A stretch of 34,473 nt of DNA from NCBI GenBank assembly GCA_021801765.1, contig JAJYXO010000019.1:1-34473 (forward strand), read 5' to 3'. The notes under the pieces were generated by a model. The model made no database searches and was not told where the DNA came from. It saw only the letters and a list, made by a program, of their open reading frames with translations. Shown piece after piece: positions 14,717 through 23,486 of the stretch. The translations under genes were made by a program, and so were the position numbers. The first letter of the stretch is position 1. Each line of letters starts with the position of its first letter. This DNA comes from Microcaldota archaeon. GTDB taxonomy: Archaea; Micrarchaeota; Micrarchaeia; Micrarchaeales; CABMGC01.

Positions 14717-15016
14717 GTGAAGGTTTACAGCACTGAGCATGGGAATGTGGTTGCGATGTGCGACAATGAGCTTATAGGGAACATTTACGCGGAAGGCAGG
14801 ATGGAACTTAACCTGAAGGATTATGCAGAATTCTACAAAGGGGAGCTCGTAGATGAAAGCGAAGCTGAGGATGGAGTTAAGGGCGAGTTGATATATTCTG
14901 CGAATGTTATAGGGGAGAGGTCGGTAGGCATATTCCTGAAGAATGGAATAGCAGGAGAGGAAAACATCAGAAGGATTAGCGGCATACCTTTCATACAGAT
15001 ATACAATCTAATTTAG
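14717..15016 (+). CDS. DUF424 family protein
   Basis: A 99-residue protein starting at GTG (14717). The family pattern of archaeal DUF424 (COG2412) is visible: an N-terminal strand with hydrophobic core, CDNELIGN, then FYKGELVDESEAED, a segment with SANVIGERSVGIFLKNG, and a C-terminal ISGIPFIQIY. The biochemical role of the family is not established as far as I know. The overlapping ATG at 14715 is immediately followed by TGA and cannot be used. It follows the GT2 gene by 13 bases on the same strand, and its 3' end overlaps the alpha-NAC gene by 4 bases tail to tail. Confidence 0.82.
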   Translation: MKVYSTEHGNVVAMCDNELIGNIYAEGRMELNLKDYAEFYKGELVDESEAEDGVKGELIYSANVIGERSVGIFLKNGIAGEENIRRISGIPFIQIYNLI

Positions 15017-15354
15017 CTTTTCAACTTGAGTATTGCCCCAGCTATATCCCCATTTGATTCCTCAAGCGCAGCTCTTACCGCTGAGTCGTCATTTATCCCT
15101 GTCTGCTCCTTGACTAGTTTAATATCCTCATCGCTTATCTCTGTGCCAGATGCCTTAGGTTTCTCACTGATGCTACCTGTTATCTGGAATATCTTGTTAC
15201 CTTGCATCTCTATCAGGACTACATTCGGGTTATCTATCACTATGTCAGAGTCCTTTCCCTCTATCACTACCCTACCTGCAGCTATCTCAGTGTTTTTCAT
15301 TCCCATGCTTTCCATCATTCTCTTCATGGCTCTAGGATCCATGTTTGGAATCAT
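15013..15354 (-). CDS. nac: Nascent polypeptide-associated complex protein (alpha-NAC)
   Basis: Homodimeric archaeal NAC that binds ribosomes and nascent chains. 113 residues from the ATG at 15354: MIPNMDPRAMKRMMESMGM is the usual N-terminal amphipathic start, followed by the NAC barrel (GRVVIEGKDSDIVIDNPNVVLIEMQGNKIFQITG is the core, described here in parts: VVIEG, IVIDNP, VVLIEM, FQITG). A C-terminal UBA domain (about 78-113: ISDEDIKLVKEQTG, then SAVRAALEES and GAILKLKS) completes it. An ATG at 15369 is also in frame, but both candidate TATA boxes (15380-15397) predict transcript starts below 15369, so the shorter start is chosen. Confidence 0.9.
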   Translation of the reverse strand: MIPNMDPRAMKRMMESMGMKNTEIAAGRVVIEGKDSDIVIDNPNVVLIEMQGNKIFQITGSISEKPKASGTEISDEDIKLVKEQTGINDDSAVRAALEESNGDIAGAILKLKS

Positions 15355-15379
15355 TACCTCACAACGCATAAGATATGGG

Positions 15380-15402
15380 TATAAACTTATTTATAATATA
15401 TA
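15380..15402. promoter_or_regulatory. Divergent AT-rich promoter between NAC and lplB
   Basis: The 62 bases between the NAC start (15354) and the lplB start (15417) contain TATA-like elements in both directions. On the minus strand AGTTTATA at 15380-15387 leads to a start near 15357. On the plus strand TTTATAATATATA at 15390-15402 lies about 22-27 bases before the lplB ATG. Both mRNAs are predicted to be almost leaderless. Confidence 0.45.
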
Positions 15403-15416
15403 GGAGAAGTTAGAGC

Positions 15417-15698
15417 ATGGAAGGCAGGTCAAGGCAGAAGATACCTGGAGGGAAGTTGGTAGAAGTTAGGGTAGAATATGGAGAAAGGATACTTGGGGTG
15501 GAGATTGTAGGGGATTTCTTTATGCATCCTGAAGAGGCCCTTGGGAGGATAGAAGATTGCCTTATAGGTATGCGTTCAGGCGAAGCCGAAGGCGCAATGG
15601 TAGAGGCGATAAGGAAGGAGGCTGAGAATGCGGGTGTAGAAATGATAGGGATTTCTCCTGAAGCAATTGCAAAGGCAATAAAGATGGCGATCGGATGA
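15417..15698 (+). CDS. lplB: Lipoate-protein ligase accessory (C-terminal domain) subunit LplB-like
   Basis: A 93-residue separate C-terminal domain of lipoate-protein ligase, as in the two-part Thermoplasma acidophilum enzyme. GGKLVEVRVEYGERI, VEIVGDFFMHPEEAL and the closing helix are the recognisable blocks. In the split enzyme this subunit is needed for lipoate adenylation, while LplA carries the active site. The stop overlaps the LplA start by 4 bases (ATGA), so both subunits should be made together. Cytoplasmic; acts on E2 or GcvH lipoyl domains that are not encoded in this window. Confidence 0.85.
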   Translation: MEGRSRQKIPGGKLVEVRVEYGERILGVEIVGDFFMHPEEALGRIEDCLIGMRSGEAEGAMVEAIRKEAENAGVEMIGISPEAIAKAIKMAIG

Positions 15699-16441
15699 AG
15701 TGGAGGCTAGTCAAGTTCAGCAAGAACTCTGCATTTATGAATATGAGCATAGATGAAGCTATATTGGAGATGGTTAGGGATGGACTATCTCCGCCTACGA
15801 TAAGGTTATACGGATGGTCACCAGACGCCGTCTCAATAGGATGCTTCCAAAGCATGGAAGAGGAGGTGAATGTAAAGAGGTGCATGGAGCTTGGAGTGGA
15901 TTGCGTCAGGAGGATAACAGGTGGAGGGGCAGTTTATCATGATTCTGAAGGAGAGCTGACGTACAGCATTATTGCAAGAGAAGATCTTTTCCCAAAAGGG
16001 ATCAGAGAGAGCTATAGGGAGATCTGCGGATATGTGGTTAGAGGGCTTGGGAAGATAGGCATAAGCGCAGAGTTTGCGCCTATAAATGATATAGTGACAC
16101 ATGGTAAGAAGATCTCCGGAAATGCGCAGACTAGGAGAGAGGGGGTTCTTCTACAGCACGGCACTATACTTTATTCTTTAGATGTAAGGAAGATGTTTGG
16201 CGTGCTTAACGTTAGCAAAGAGAAGATATCCGACAAAATGATTAAGAATGTGGAAGAGCGTGTCACGTCTGTAAGGAGTTATTCAGATGCCTCAATTGAG
16301 AAACTCTGTGAATCTATTGAAACTGCTTTTACTGAAGGCAGAGAGTATGATATAGGCAGGGTAAGCAATGAAGAGCTCTCAAAGGCAAACGGGCTGGCAA
16401 AGAACAAGTATGGCTCACGCGATTGGAACTTCAGAAGATAG
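15695..16441 (+). CDS. lplA: Lipoate-protein ligase A, catalytic subunit
   Basis: A 248-residue enzyme that activates lipoate with ATP and transfers it to a lysine of lipoyl domains. Family motifs: YGWSPDAVSIGCFQ (39-52), RRITGGGAVYHD (72-83), the catalytic lysine region GKKISGNAQ (137-145, K139 probable) and LQHGTILY. The length fits the large domain alone, with the small domain supplied by the overlapping lplB. It is convergent with lipA and their coding ends overlap by 27 bases. Octanoyltransferase (LipM-type) activity is an alternative because lipA is next door, but the split LplB partner favours ligase. Confidence 0.9.
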   Translation: MKWRLVKFSKNSAFMNMSIDEAILEMVRDGLSPPTIRLYGWSPDAVSIGCFQSMEEEVNVKRCMELGVDCVRRITGGGAVYHDSEGELTYSIIAREDLFPKGIRESYREICGYVVRGLGKIGISAEFAPINDIVTHGKKISGNAQTRREGVLLQHGTILYSLDVRKMFGVLNVSKEKISDKMIKNVEERVTSVRSYSDASIEKLCESIETAFTEGREYDIGRVSNEELSKANGLAKNKYGSRDWNFRR

Positions 16442-17311
16442 CTTGTTTGTTTTATTTATTGTGGCCTTTATGAAAAATTCTCCTGCTTTATATGAGCTCC
16501 TTACGAATGGCCCTGCAGCAGTATACAGGAACCCCATCTCTTTTGCTTTTGCGCCCAAGTATTCAAATTTCTCCGGCCTCACATACTCTACAACTCTTAT
16601 GTGATTTTTACTTGGCCTTAAATATTGCCCTATGGCTAGGAAGTCCACTCCTGAGCTACGAAGGTCGCGCATTGTTTGCAGAACCTCATCATCTCTTTCT
16701 CCAATGCCAAGCATCATCGCAGATTTGGTGTATATGTGGGGATTGAGCTTTTTCGTGTTGCGTAGCACTGTGAGTGATTGCCTGTAATATGCACGCCTAT
16801 CGCGCACTTCGGCGCTTAACCTTTCTACAGTCTCAATATTGTGCCCTATTACATCAGGGCGTGATGCTATGATAGTTGCAAGGCATTCCTCGCTGCCGCG
16901 GAAATCTGGTATCAGTACTTCAACAACAGTGTCAGGGCTCTCTTTCTTGATGGAAGATATGCATTTTGCAAAGTGGCCTGAGCCCTGATCTTCAAGATCA
17001 TCCCTGCATACGGAAGTTAATACAACGTAATCAAGCTTCCATTCTTTTATAAGCAAGGCAAGCTTTTCAGGCTCTGATACATCTACATTTCCGCCTTTTG
17101 CACTCTTTGAAACTGCACAGAACCTGCATCCGCGTGTACACAGATCTCCCAAAAGCATGAATGTGGCTGTGCCTCCGCTCCAACATTCGGACATGTTTGG
17201 ACAGTGCGCTTCGATGCAGACGGTATGCAGTGATAGATTGGTTATCTGCTCCTTTATCTTTTCATACTTTTCAGTAGATGCAGGTTTTATAGATAGCCAT
17301 TCGGGTAGCAT
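16415..17311 (-). CDS. lipA: Lipoyl synthase
   Basis: Radical-SAM enzyme that inserts two sulfurs into protein-bound octanoyl chains. It has 298 residues. The auxiliary cluster cysteines are C32, C37 and C43 (CIEAHCPNMSEC), and the radical-SAM motif is C58-x3-C62-x2-C65 (CTRGCRFC). The C-terminal GPFVRSSYKAGEF carries the conserved RSSY with the serine that ligates the auxiliary cluster. A TATA-like ATTTATATATC near 17340-17350 lies about 30 bases before the ATG. With lplA-lplB opposite, the cell can both attach lipoyl or octanoyl groups and make lipoyl groups in place. Both genes share their 3' ends, so antisense transcription is possible. Confidence 0.95.
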   Translation of the reverse strand: MLPEWLSIKPASTEKYEKIKEQITNLSLHTVCIEAHCPNMSECWSGGTATFMLLGDLCTRGCRFCAVSKSAKGGNVDVSEPEKLALLIKEWKLDYVVLTSVCRDDLEDQGSGHFAKCISSIKKESPDTVVEVLIPDFRGSEECLATIIASRPDVIGHNIETVERLSAEVRDRRAYYRQSLTVLRNTKKLNPHIYTKSAMMLGIGERDDEVLQTMRDLRSSGVDFLAIGQYLRPSKNHIRVVEYVRPEKFEYLGAKAKEMGFLYTAAGPFVRSSYKAGEFFIKATINKTNKLSSEVPIA

Positions 17312-17377
17312 CTAGATCCATACCTAAATCCATCTGCCCATTTATATATCTGCGCAGAGGCGCATAATAGGCAACTA

Positions 17378-20300
17378 CTAGGATGGTGGGACAGCGAATC
17401 CTATGGCCTGCCATTCATTCTCCGTTCCTGACAGGGTTGGCGCAAGCGCATTGCTTCCGTATAAAGAAATATAGCCGAGATTCTGGCTAGTGATGCAGTT
17501 GTTGCCATTGTTGCTATAATCATAGCAGTTACCATTGAGGGGCCACCAGCCTACAAGGTTCTGCAGGTCTATCGGCACACCGCTTATCCCTTCAGCGTAC
17601 ATCCGTGTTATTTGCGGCTGCGAGAACGAAGCGTTGTAAATTTGTATATTCGCGATGCTAACATTGTTAAGATGAGCGCCGGTGGTTGCAAGCAAGTCCC
17701 AAGTTATGCCAGAGTAGGTTATGCCGCTCTGCGGTTTTGTGTTTTGCTCGGCACCGTCTATGTATGTAGTTATTGTGCTACCGTCAAATGTTGCAGCTGC
17801 GTAATGCCATCTCCCCGGAGCATCAGCACTTGCTTTGAATGTATCATAGACTTCCGCCCCGTTACCTATAGTTATGCCTCCGTTGCTGTCTGTCTGGCAT
17901 GGGAGCAAGAGATTGTAACCTTGATTGAAATTGTGGTTGTTTATGCCTATTGCAGGATAGCATGGAGGGTATGATGGCTCGTAGAACCAGAGGCCTATCG
18001 TTAGAGCATTTGGTTCTAATCTCGAGTTTGGCGATACGCCTAGGAATTGATTGCTATAGCCTCCATTTGGATACGCAGATTCTAGATATTTGTTGCCTAC
18101 CAAGAGCGGCTGTGTGCCCAGGTAGAGTGAGGGCGATGCCTGATTGAAACAGTTGGAAGGCACTGTGCATGAAAGTATGCCAGGTATCGGATAAACAAGG
18201 TTTGGAACGCCTGATGGAAAAGCGCTATCTTCTGCAGATCCGTTATATTCTGAGAATGATAGGTAATTAGGGGATCCAGCATTGCCATTATTGCTGTAGT
18301 CATTAGTATTTCCATCCAGTGGCCACCAGCCTATGAGAGGTGAATTCTGCGGAGGAGCTCCGCCTATTCCCTCTAAATATAGCGATGCTATCTGTGGACC
18401 AGATAAAGCGGAGCTATACAATTGTACATTAGATATCATACCTGGAAAATATGTCTGGTATATATTGCTGCCGCTTACGCTGTTTTGTCCGTCGCCTATC
18501 TTTACTTGGGTGAAGCTTATGCTGCTCTGAGTAGGGACCACTGTAGATGCAAAATTTCCATTCACATAGAGGGTTGTGGCAGATGGAGTATATGTTCCGC
18601 ATATATAATACCACGTGTCAGGCAACGGTAGGTTATAATTTGTCGAGCTGGCTGGAGAACCTAGCCAGAGGTCTATAATGTTTGAATATAGCTCGAAGAC
18701 ACCGTTTCCGCTGTTTATAGATAGGGGCTCAGTGCTAGAGATAGTGTTTCCGCTTAATTTTCCGCTGGGGTTATTGTAGTTGTATATCCATTCACATGCC
18801 GTAAATCCTGTCAGAGAGGATTCTGAAAGGGATATTGTTACATTTGAATTGTATCCGTTGAAATTACCAACCTGTGTGGAGGCAGGGCCTTGTGGAGTAG
18901 TAGTGTAGATTACATTTGTAGGGATGCCGTTCTGCCCGTTACCGGAGTAATCGTTGGCATTCCCATCTAGAGGCCACCAACCAGAAAGCTCAGAGTCGCT
19001 AAGGGGCAGCCCGCTTATCCCTTCCGAATACAGATACTGTACTTGTGAGGAGGATAGTGAGGAGTTGTATACTTGTATGTTGGCAATGCTGCCTGTGAAC
19101 CACCTATCTGGGGAATTCGCCCATCCCCTCCCTATTGTCATGTTAGAGAATCCCGGAGGCCATAGTGTATTGGGATCGTTAAAGATAAGCACGCCATTCA
19201 GGTAGCCGAGCAGGTTGCCCCCATTTCTTATCAATGCTACATTGTACCAGTAATTCGGCATTAGTGTGTTTGAGATCTGATATATAGCATAGCTCGATGG
19301 GCTGTTGCCTACTACCGCATAGATTGTGGATGGAGAGCTCTGTTCGAACCTAGGGCCCTGGTTGTTTCCGCTAGATACGAAATTCATATCGAGCGGGTTC
19401 TTGTACGATACAATATTCGCAGAGTACATCCAGAAGGATACTGCCCATGATGTGGATCCGGAGTTTATGCTTGGCACGTTTCCTACTGCTATGAAACTGC
19501 TGGCTCCGTTGAAATATGGAGTTGTACGGGAATAGCCGCTGAAAGTAAATAGGCCTTCGGGAGAGCTTGTCTGCATGTTATTCTCAGATCTGTTGACATA
19601 TGATGGGGCATAAGGGGATGCGAAGTAGTAGTTGTTGGATATCTCGGCTCGTAGGTTCCCAATGCTCAGCGTATCCAACCCTGGTCCGTATAACAGCACA
19701 GGGTTGCCGCTCTGCATATGGTTTATTATATTGGAGTTGCTGCTGTACACTAGATAAGGGACTGTTGGTGTTCCGCTTACCTGCTGGGTTATGAGCCCTG
19801 CGTAATCGTTATAGCATTCGTTACTCAATGTCATCGAGTTGGATATCGCTATTATGAAGTTTGCAGGTACTCCAGAGCATGATGATGCCGTGCTTGGAAG
19901 CTGCCATACTGGCGCGTATGCGAAGTTGTTCAGGCTTCCGTACACTGCATATGTGTTTCCTATCACATGTGTTAGGTTATTGATGTTTCCGAACTTTATA
20001 TCGCGTAGTATTCCATGCTCCGCGTACCAGAGATCTGGAGTCCCGTTGAGATTTATCGATGCGTTTACAGGTATGCTGTATCTGTATACGCTTCCGCTCT
20101 GAATTATCTTTATGTTCTCTATATACTTAATGGAGAGAGTGTATGGATTGTACTGGTCAAGTATAGGCTTTGTTTCGTTTATATACAGCACCTGTGCAGT
20201 ATTGTTGTAGGAGTATAGTATAGAAGAGTTATACGCATTGAATGTGAGGCTGCCCATTCTTGCCTTCATGATGTTTGCCACATGTGATCCGAGTGGCTCT

Positions 20301-20632
20301 CCGGGAAGCGTTGCATTTGCCATAAGATCATCAAAGGATTCTGAGAGGTTTGTTATAAAGTTGCTTTTTCTCAGAGATGCATTGTACTCGTAGTATGCCA
20401 GGGAATAAAGCGCAGCTGATGCGCTTGAATTTCCGAACTGAGATGCGCTGCTGGCGAGATTGCTTTCCATGTTTGCAGATCCTGACGCAAGCGCACTTGT
20501 CTGCGCCAGCATGTCAGAATTCAAGTTTATAGTTATGAAGAAGTAAAGTATCGATAACATTAAGACGAAAAGAAGCAGCATCGTAAGGCTCATCAACTGC
20601 GCCTTCATGGAACCTCGCATATTCAGTGCCAT
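17378..20632 (-). CDS. Giant secreted protein with three LamG domains
   Basis: A 1084-residue surface protein. A hydrophobic N-terminal helix (about 13-37, LMSLTMLLLFVLMLSILYFF) acts as anchor or signal. Residues 40-360 are Ser/Asn/Tyr-rich with no family I recognise and one short Cys pair. Three LamG/concanavalin-like beta sandwiches follow at about 372-533, 588-752 and 838-1011. Each ends in a LYxEGIxGxP segment and a GWWPLDGN-type cassette (WWPL at 552, 769 and 1029). Base composition and codon use do not stand out. Its start overlaps the end of the upstream giant gene by 10 bases, so the two are one transcript. Glycan binding is likely from the domain type; partner unknown. Confidence 0.82.
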   Translation of the reverse strand: MALNMRGSMKAQLMSLTMLLLFVLMLSILYFFITINLNSDMLAQTSALASGSANMESNLASSASQFGNSSASAALYSLAYYEYNASLRKSNFITNLSESFDDLMANATLPGEPLGSHVANIMKARMGSLTFNAYNSSILYSYNNTAQVLYINETKPILDQYNPYTLSIKYIENIKIIQSGSVYRYSIPVNASINLNGTPDLWYAEHGILRDIKFGNINNLTHVIGNTYAVYGSLNNFAYAPVWQLPSTASSCSGVPANFIIAISNSMTLSNECYNDYAGLITQQVSGTPTVPYLVYSSNSNIINHMQSGNPVLLYGPGLDTLSIGNLRAEISNNYYFASPYAPSYVNRSENNMQTSSPEGLFTFSGYSRTTPYFNGASSFIAVGNVPSINSGSTSWAVSFWMYSANIVSYKNPLDMNFVSSGNNQGPRFEQSSPSTIYAVVGNSPSSYAIYQISNTLMPNYWYNVALIRNGGNLLGYLNGVLIFNDPNTLWPPGFSNMTIGRGWANSPDRWFTGSIANIQVYNSSLSSSQVQYLYSEGISGLPLSDSELSGWWPLDGNANDYSGNGQNGIPTNVIYTTTPQGPASTQVGNFNGYNSNVTISLSESSLTGFTACEWIYNYNNPSGKLSGNTISSTEPLSINSGNGVFELYSNIIDLWLGSPASSTNYNLPLPDTWYYICGTYTPSATTLYVNGNFASTVVPTQSSISFTQVKIGDGQNSVSGSNIYQTYFPGMISNVQLYSSALSGPQIASLYLEGIGGAPPQNSPLIGWWPLDGNTNDYSNNGNAGSPNYLSFSEYNGSAEDSAFPSGVPNLVYPIPGILSCTVPSNCFNQASPSLYLGTQPLLVGNKYLESAYPNGGYSNQFLGVSPNSRLEPNALTIGLWFYEPSYPPCYPAIGINNHNFNQGYNLLLPCQTDSNGGITIGNGAEVYDTFKASADAPGRWHYAAATFDGSTITTYIDGAEQNTKPQSGITYSGITWDLLATTGAHLNNVSIANIQIYNASFSQPQITRMYAEGISGVPIDLQNLVGWWPLNGNCYDYSNNGNNCITSQNLGYISLYGSNALAPTLSGTENEWQAIGFAVPPS

Positions 20633-23421
20633 GAGTAAACACCTATGTCGTACAGATTTGAGGAGGGAGAATATATTACGTTATATGAAGTTCCTGAATT
20701 GGCATTTTCAGAGTAGTCGTTTGCATTTCCATTAAGCTGCCACCAGCCGACAAGGCTATGCGTGCTTATCGGGACTCCGGAGATTCCCTCTTCGTATAGC
20801 TGAGATATATCCTGCGAGTCTAAAGAATTATTGTATATTTGAACATTTCCGATTGTACCATAGAATAGTGATGTTGCAGTGCCTGGGGCGCCTCTTGCCC
20901 CTATTCTTAACTGATTTGTATTTGGAGTTACCGTACCTGTTGCAGGAGTCGTAGTTACAGGGTATCCGTTATAGTAGGCGATGACGTTCGATCCATCATA
21001 AGTTAATGCGAGGAAAGAGTATTTGTTTGTCGGGACATAGATATTTGTGCATTCCCAATTCCATCCTGGAATGGCATTATCTATAGCCCAACATAACTGA
21101 CCGCTTGCACTTAGTGCCCACTCATATTCGTTTTCTTTGTTGAATATTATGCAGTTTTGTGAACCGCACGTGGATAAGCTTGATGGGTTTAACCACGCGG
21201 TGAATGTGAAAGATGGAATTGTGCTTGCAACCTCTAAACTTTTTGAATCGGATATTTGCACATAGGCATTGCCATTGAATTGTGCCGCGTAGGTAGATAG
21301 TGGCACAATTGTACTTGCATGTGATATAGAATATGAGCCGCGCAGCCCAACAGGCGTATAGTTTGCGGGCGTATATGATACATCGACAGGGTACCCGGGT
21401 GCGCTTCCTGCATAATTGTTAGAATCGCCGGTTAGAGGATACCATGCCTTTATTCCTGCGTTTTGCAGGGGATTTCCCTGTATCCCTGATTTGTATAGCT
21501 GGTTTATCTGGGATGTTGTTAGGTTTATATCGTAAAGCTGATAATTTGCAAGCTGCCCTTGATAGTTGGCTCCTGAACCGCAGTTGGTTGAATCAGGAGT
21601 GCCAAGCGTGTAGTACATGCTCTCTGTTCCGCCTGAAGGAACTGAGCGCTGGATATAATTCCCTGCCATAAAATTTCCATTTATGTAGCCCGAATAGTTT
21701 AACACGCCGCCATAATAAGTTCCTACCATTGTTATATCGCTCCATTTGTTCATTGGTATTTTCCCTATGTTTAGGCATTGGCTGCCGGTTACGGGCCAGA
21801 CGCTAAGCGTTACATTTGCATTGACGAGGTCTATCCAACTATCGTGCCAGAGAACATTTGGAGATTGCTGTCCTAGCTCGTCAACTATAATGCCGTTTCC
21901 TGAAGTAGGATATGCCCAGATATTTATGGTGAAACTTTGCGCTGCGTTATCCATCCATTGGAATCCAGATCCTTCTAGCATATACCCAATGCCATTAAAT
22001 GTGGCAACACGCATTGCAGGGGCAAAAGATCCATTTATTGATATTCCGTAATTATCCATATTCATTACAGAATCCACCAATGCTGTTGCGCAACCTCCCT
22101 CATTGTTTATGATCATACTTGCTGCAGCTGTCAGTACCGATGAAGAAGGCTTTGCATTGCATGCGCCAAGCGCTGTCAGATTGTTTCCAGTAGGTGTATA
22201 AAGCCTGCCGTATGCAGGTGTTATTGAGGATCCATATTGATACGGCAATTGGACATGCCATTCTATGTTTCCAGTACTGATGTTTTGCGCAACTATATTG
22301 TTTCCAGTGGACCACAGGGTATATACATCAGGGCCGGATATGACAGGCGAGCCGGTTGCGCTGCCATATGGAATTGTTTTGGACCAGATCAGGGTATTTG
22401 AAGTCGAAACTGCATATATTGAATTTGACGTCTGGAATATTACAGATTGGCCATTATTTGCCACTCCGGTTATTGTGTTGCTGGTTCCTATGCAGAAAGC
22501 AGGGTTTCCATTTGAATGCCAGGCGCATCCAACATTATTCTTTCCAAAGAAGATCAGATTTGAGAATGTGCTTAAAGCAGTGGGCTGCGAGCCAAGGGGA
22601 GTCCACCACGCGCATGTTGCAGAGTTGCCCACCAGAGAGATCAGCCCGAGTATATCTGAAGTAGAAGTAGTGAAAGCAATAGATCCATTTACAGCCGCGA
22701 TTGATGATGCTGGCTGGCCATTGTTGCATGGGTCAGGGAGGCTCCATGCTAGCGTGCCGTTTGAAGCATAGAATGCAAGGATATCATCGGATGTAGAGAA
22801 CCCTGCGACTATTTTTCCTTCATAGCCAATCTTTACTGTTGTCTCGCCTCCATATTGCGTTATTGGGGTACTCCATACAAGACCTCCGTTGTAAGCGTTA
22901 AGCGCAGTGAGATAATCGGATGAGCCTGTGCTGTTTGATATTATGACCATACCCTCGTAGACTGTCATGTAACCGGGAGATGATGTTGGGAAATTGATAT
23001 GCCAGATGAAGCTTCCTGTGGAGCCGTTGAGTGCATAAACGACATTGCCAGTAGCGAAATAGAGGTTACCGTAGTCTGCAAATATTCTGGTTGTTATAGA
23101 GGAATTGAGGTATGATGTAAAGGATATCGAAGGGGGTATAATGCCGCCTTTTGTAGCGCCGCTGCCCATTGCATCTTTGGCATACATTGGCCATGTGCCA
23201 GACGAGCCAGAGGCCATTGAAGTTATGTTCTGCGCTATGGGGTTTCCAGTTAGAGAGGCAATGGTAGCAGAGAGTAGTGTATTAAGTATGCCTTGCGAAT
23301 CTGAAGCAGGAGTTATGTATGACGATGAAGGGACATATTGGAAAAAGAGTAATATTGATATTGCTACTCCGGCTATTATCAGCGCAAAAATCGCATCTGT
23401 GGTAAAGACTACTGCCTTCAT
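20623..23421 (-). CDS. Giant secreted protein: beta-propeller plus two LamG domains
   Basis: A 932-residue surface protein. The N-terminal helix (ALIIAGVAISILLFF, about 13-27) follows a short MKAVVFTTDA segment typical of archaeal secreted pilin-like proteins. Residues about 115-420 carry PQQ-type beta-propeller repeats, each a strand set ending in a Trp motif: VVYALNGSTGSFIWHI, LTALNAYNGGLVWST, ILAFYASNGTLAWSL, IYAVSTSNTLIWSK, IVAQNISTGNIEWHV. Two LamG domains follow (about 470-640 and 715-900), each ending with the W(W/Y)-x-L-x-G cassette. It heads the two-gene operon with the 1084-residue protein. Propellers of this type usually act as binding platforms when the PQQ ligands are not conserved, which I cannot judge here. 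Confidence 0.82.
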   Translation of the reverse strand: MKAVVFTTDAIFALIIAGVAISILLFFQYVPSSSYITPASDSQGILNTLLSATIASLTGNPIAQNITSMASGSSGTWPMYAKDAMGSGATKGGIIPPSISFTSYLNSSITTRIFADYGNLYFATGNVVYALNGSTGSFIWHINFPTSSPGYMTVYEGMVIISNSTGSSDYLTALNAYNGGLVWSTPITQYGGETTVKIGYEGKIVAGFSTSDDILAFYASNGTLAWSLPDPCNNGQPASSIAAVNGSIAFTTSTSDILGLISLVGNSATCAWWTPLGSQPTALSTFSNLIFFGKNNVGCAWHSNGNPAFCIGTSNTITGVANNGQSVIFQTSNSIYAVSTSNTLIWSKTIPYGSATGSPVISGPDVYTLWSTGNNIVAQNISTGNIEWHVQLPYQYGSSITPAYGRLYTPTGNNLTALGACNAKPSSSVLTAAASMIINNEGGCATALVDSVMNMDNYGISINGSFAPAMRVATFNGIGYMLEGSGFQWMDNAAQSFTINIWAYPTSGNGIIVDELGQQSPNVLWHDSWIDLVNANVTLSVWPVTGSQCLNIGKIPMNKWSDITMVGTYYGGVLNYSGYINGNFMAGNYIQRSVPSGGTESMYYTLGTPDSTNCGSGANYQGQLANYQLYDINLTTSQINQLYKSGIQGNPLQNAGIKAWYPLTGDSNNYAGSAPGYPVDVSYTPANYTPVGLRGSYSISHASTIVPLSTYAAQFNGNAYVQISDSKSLEVASTIPSFTFTAWLNPSSLSTCGSQNCIIFNKENEYEWALSASGQLCWAIDNAIPGWNWECTNIYVPTNKYSFLALTYDGSNVIAYYNGYPVTTTPATGTVTPNTNQLRIGARGAPGTATSLFYGTIGNVQIYNNSLDSQDISQLYEEGISGVPISTHSLVGWWQLNGNANDYSENANSGTSYNVIYSPSSNLYDIGVYSWH

Positions 23422-23486
23422 CCTATCCGTTTACTATTTATCTCTATGTTTTTATTTGTTGCTCTTTAAGATTGTGAGGTGTTGGA

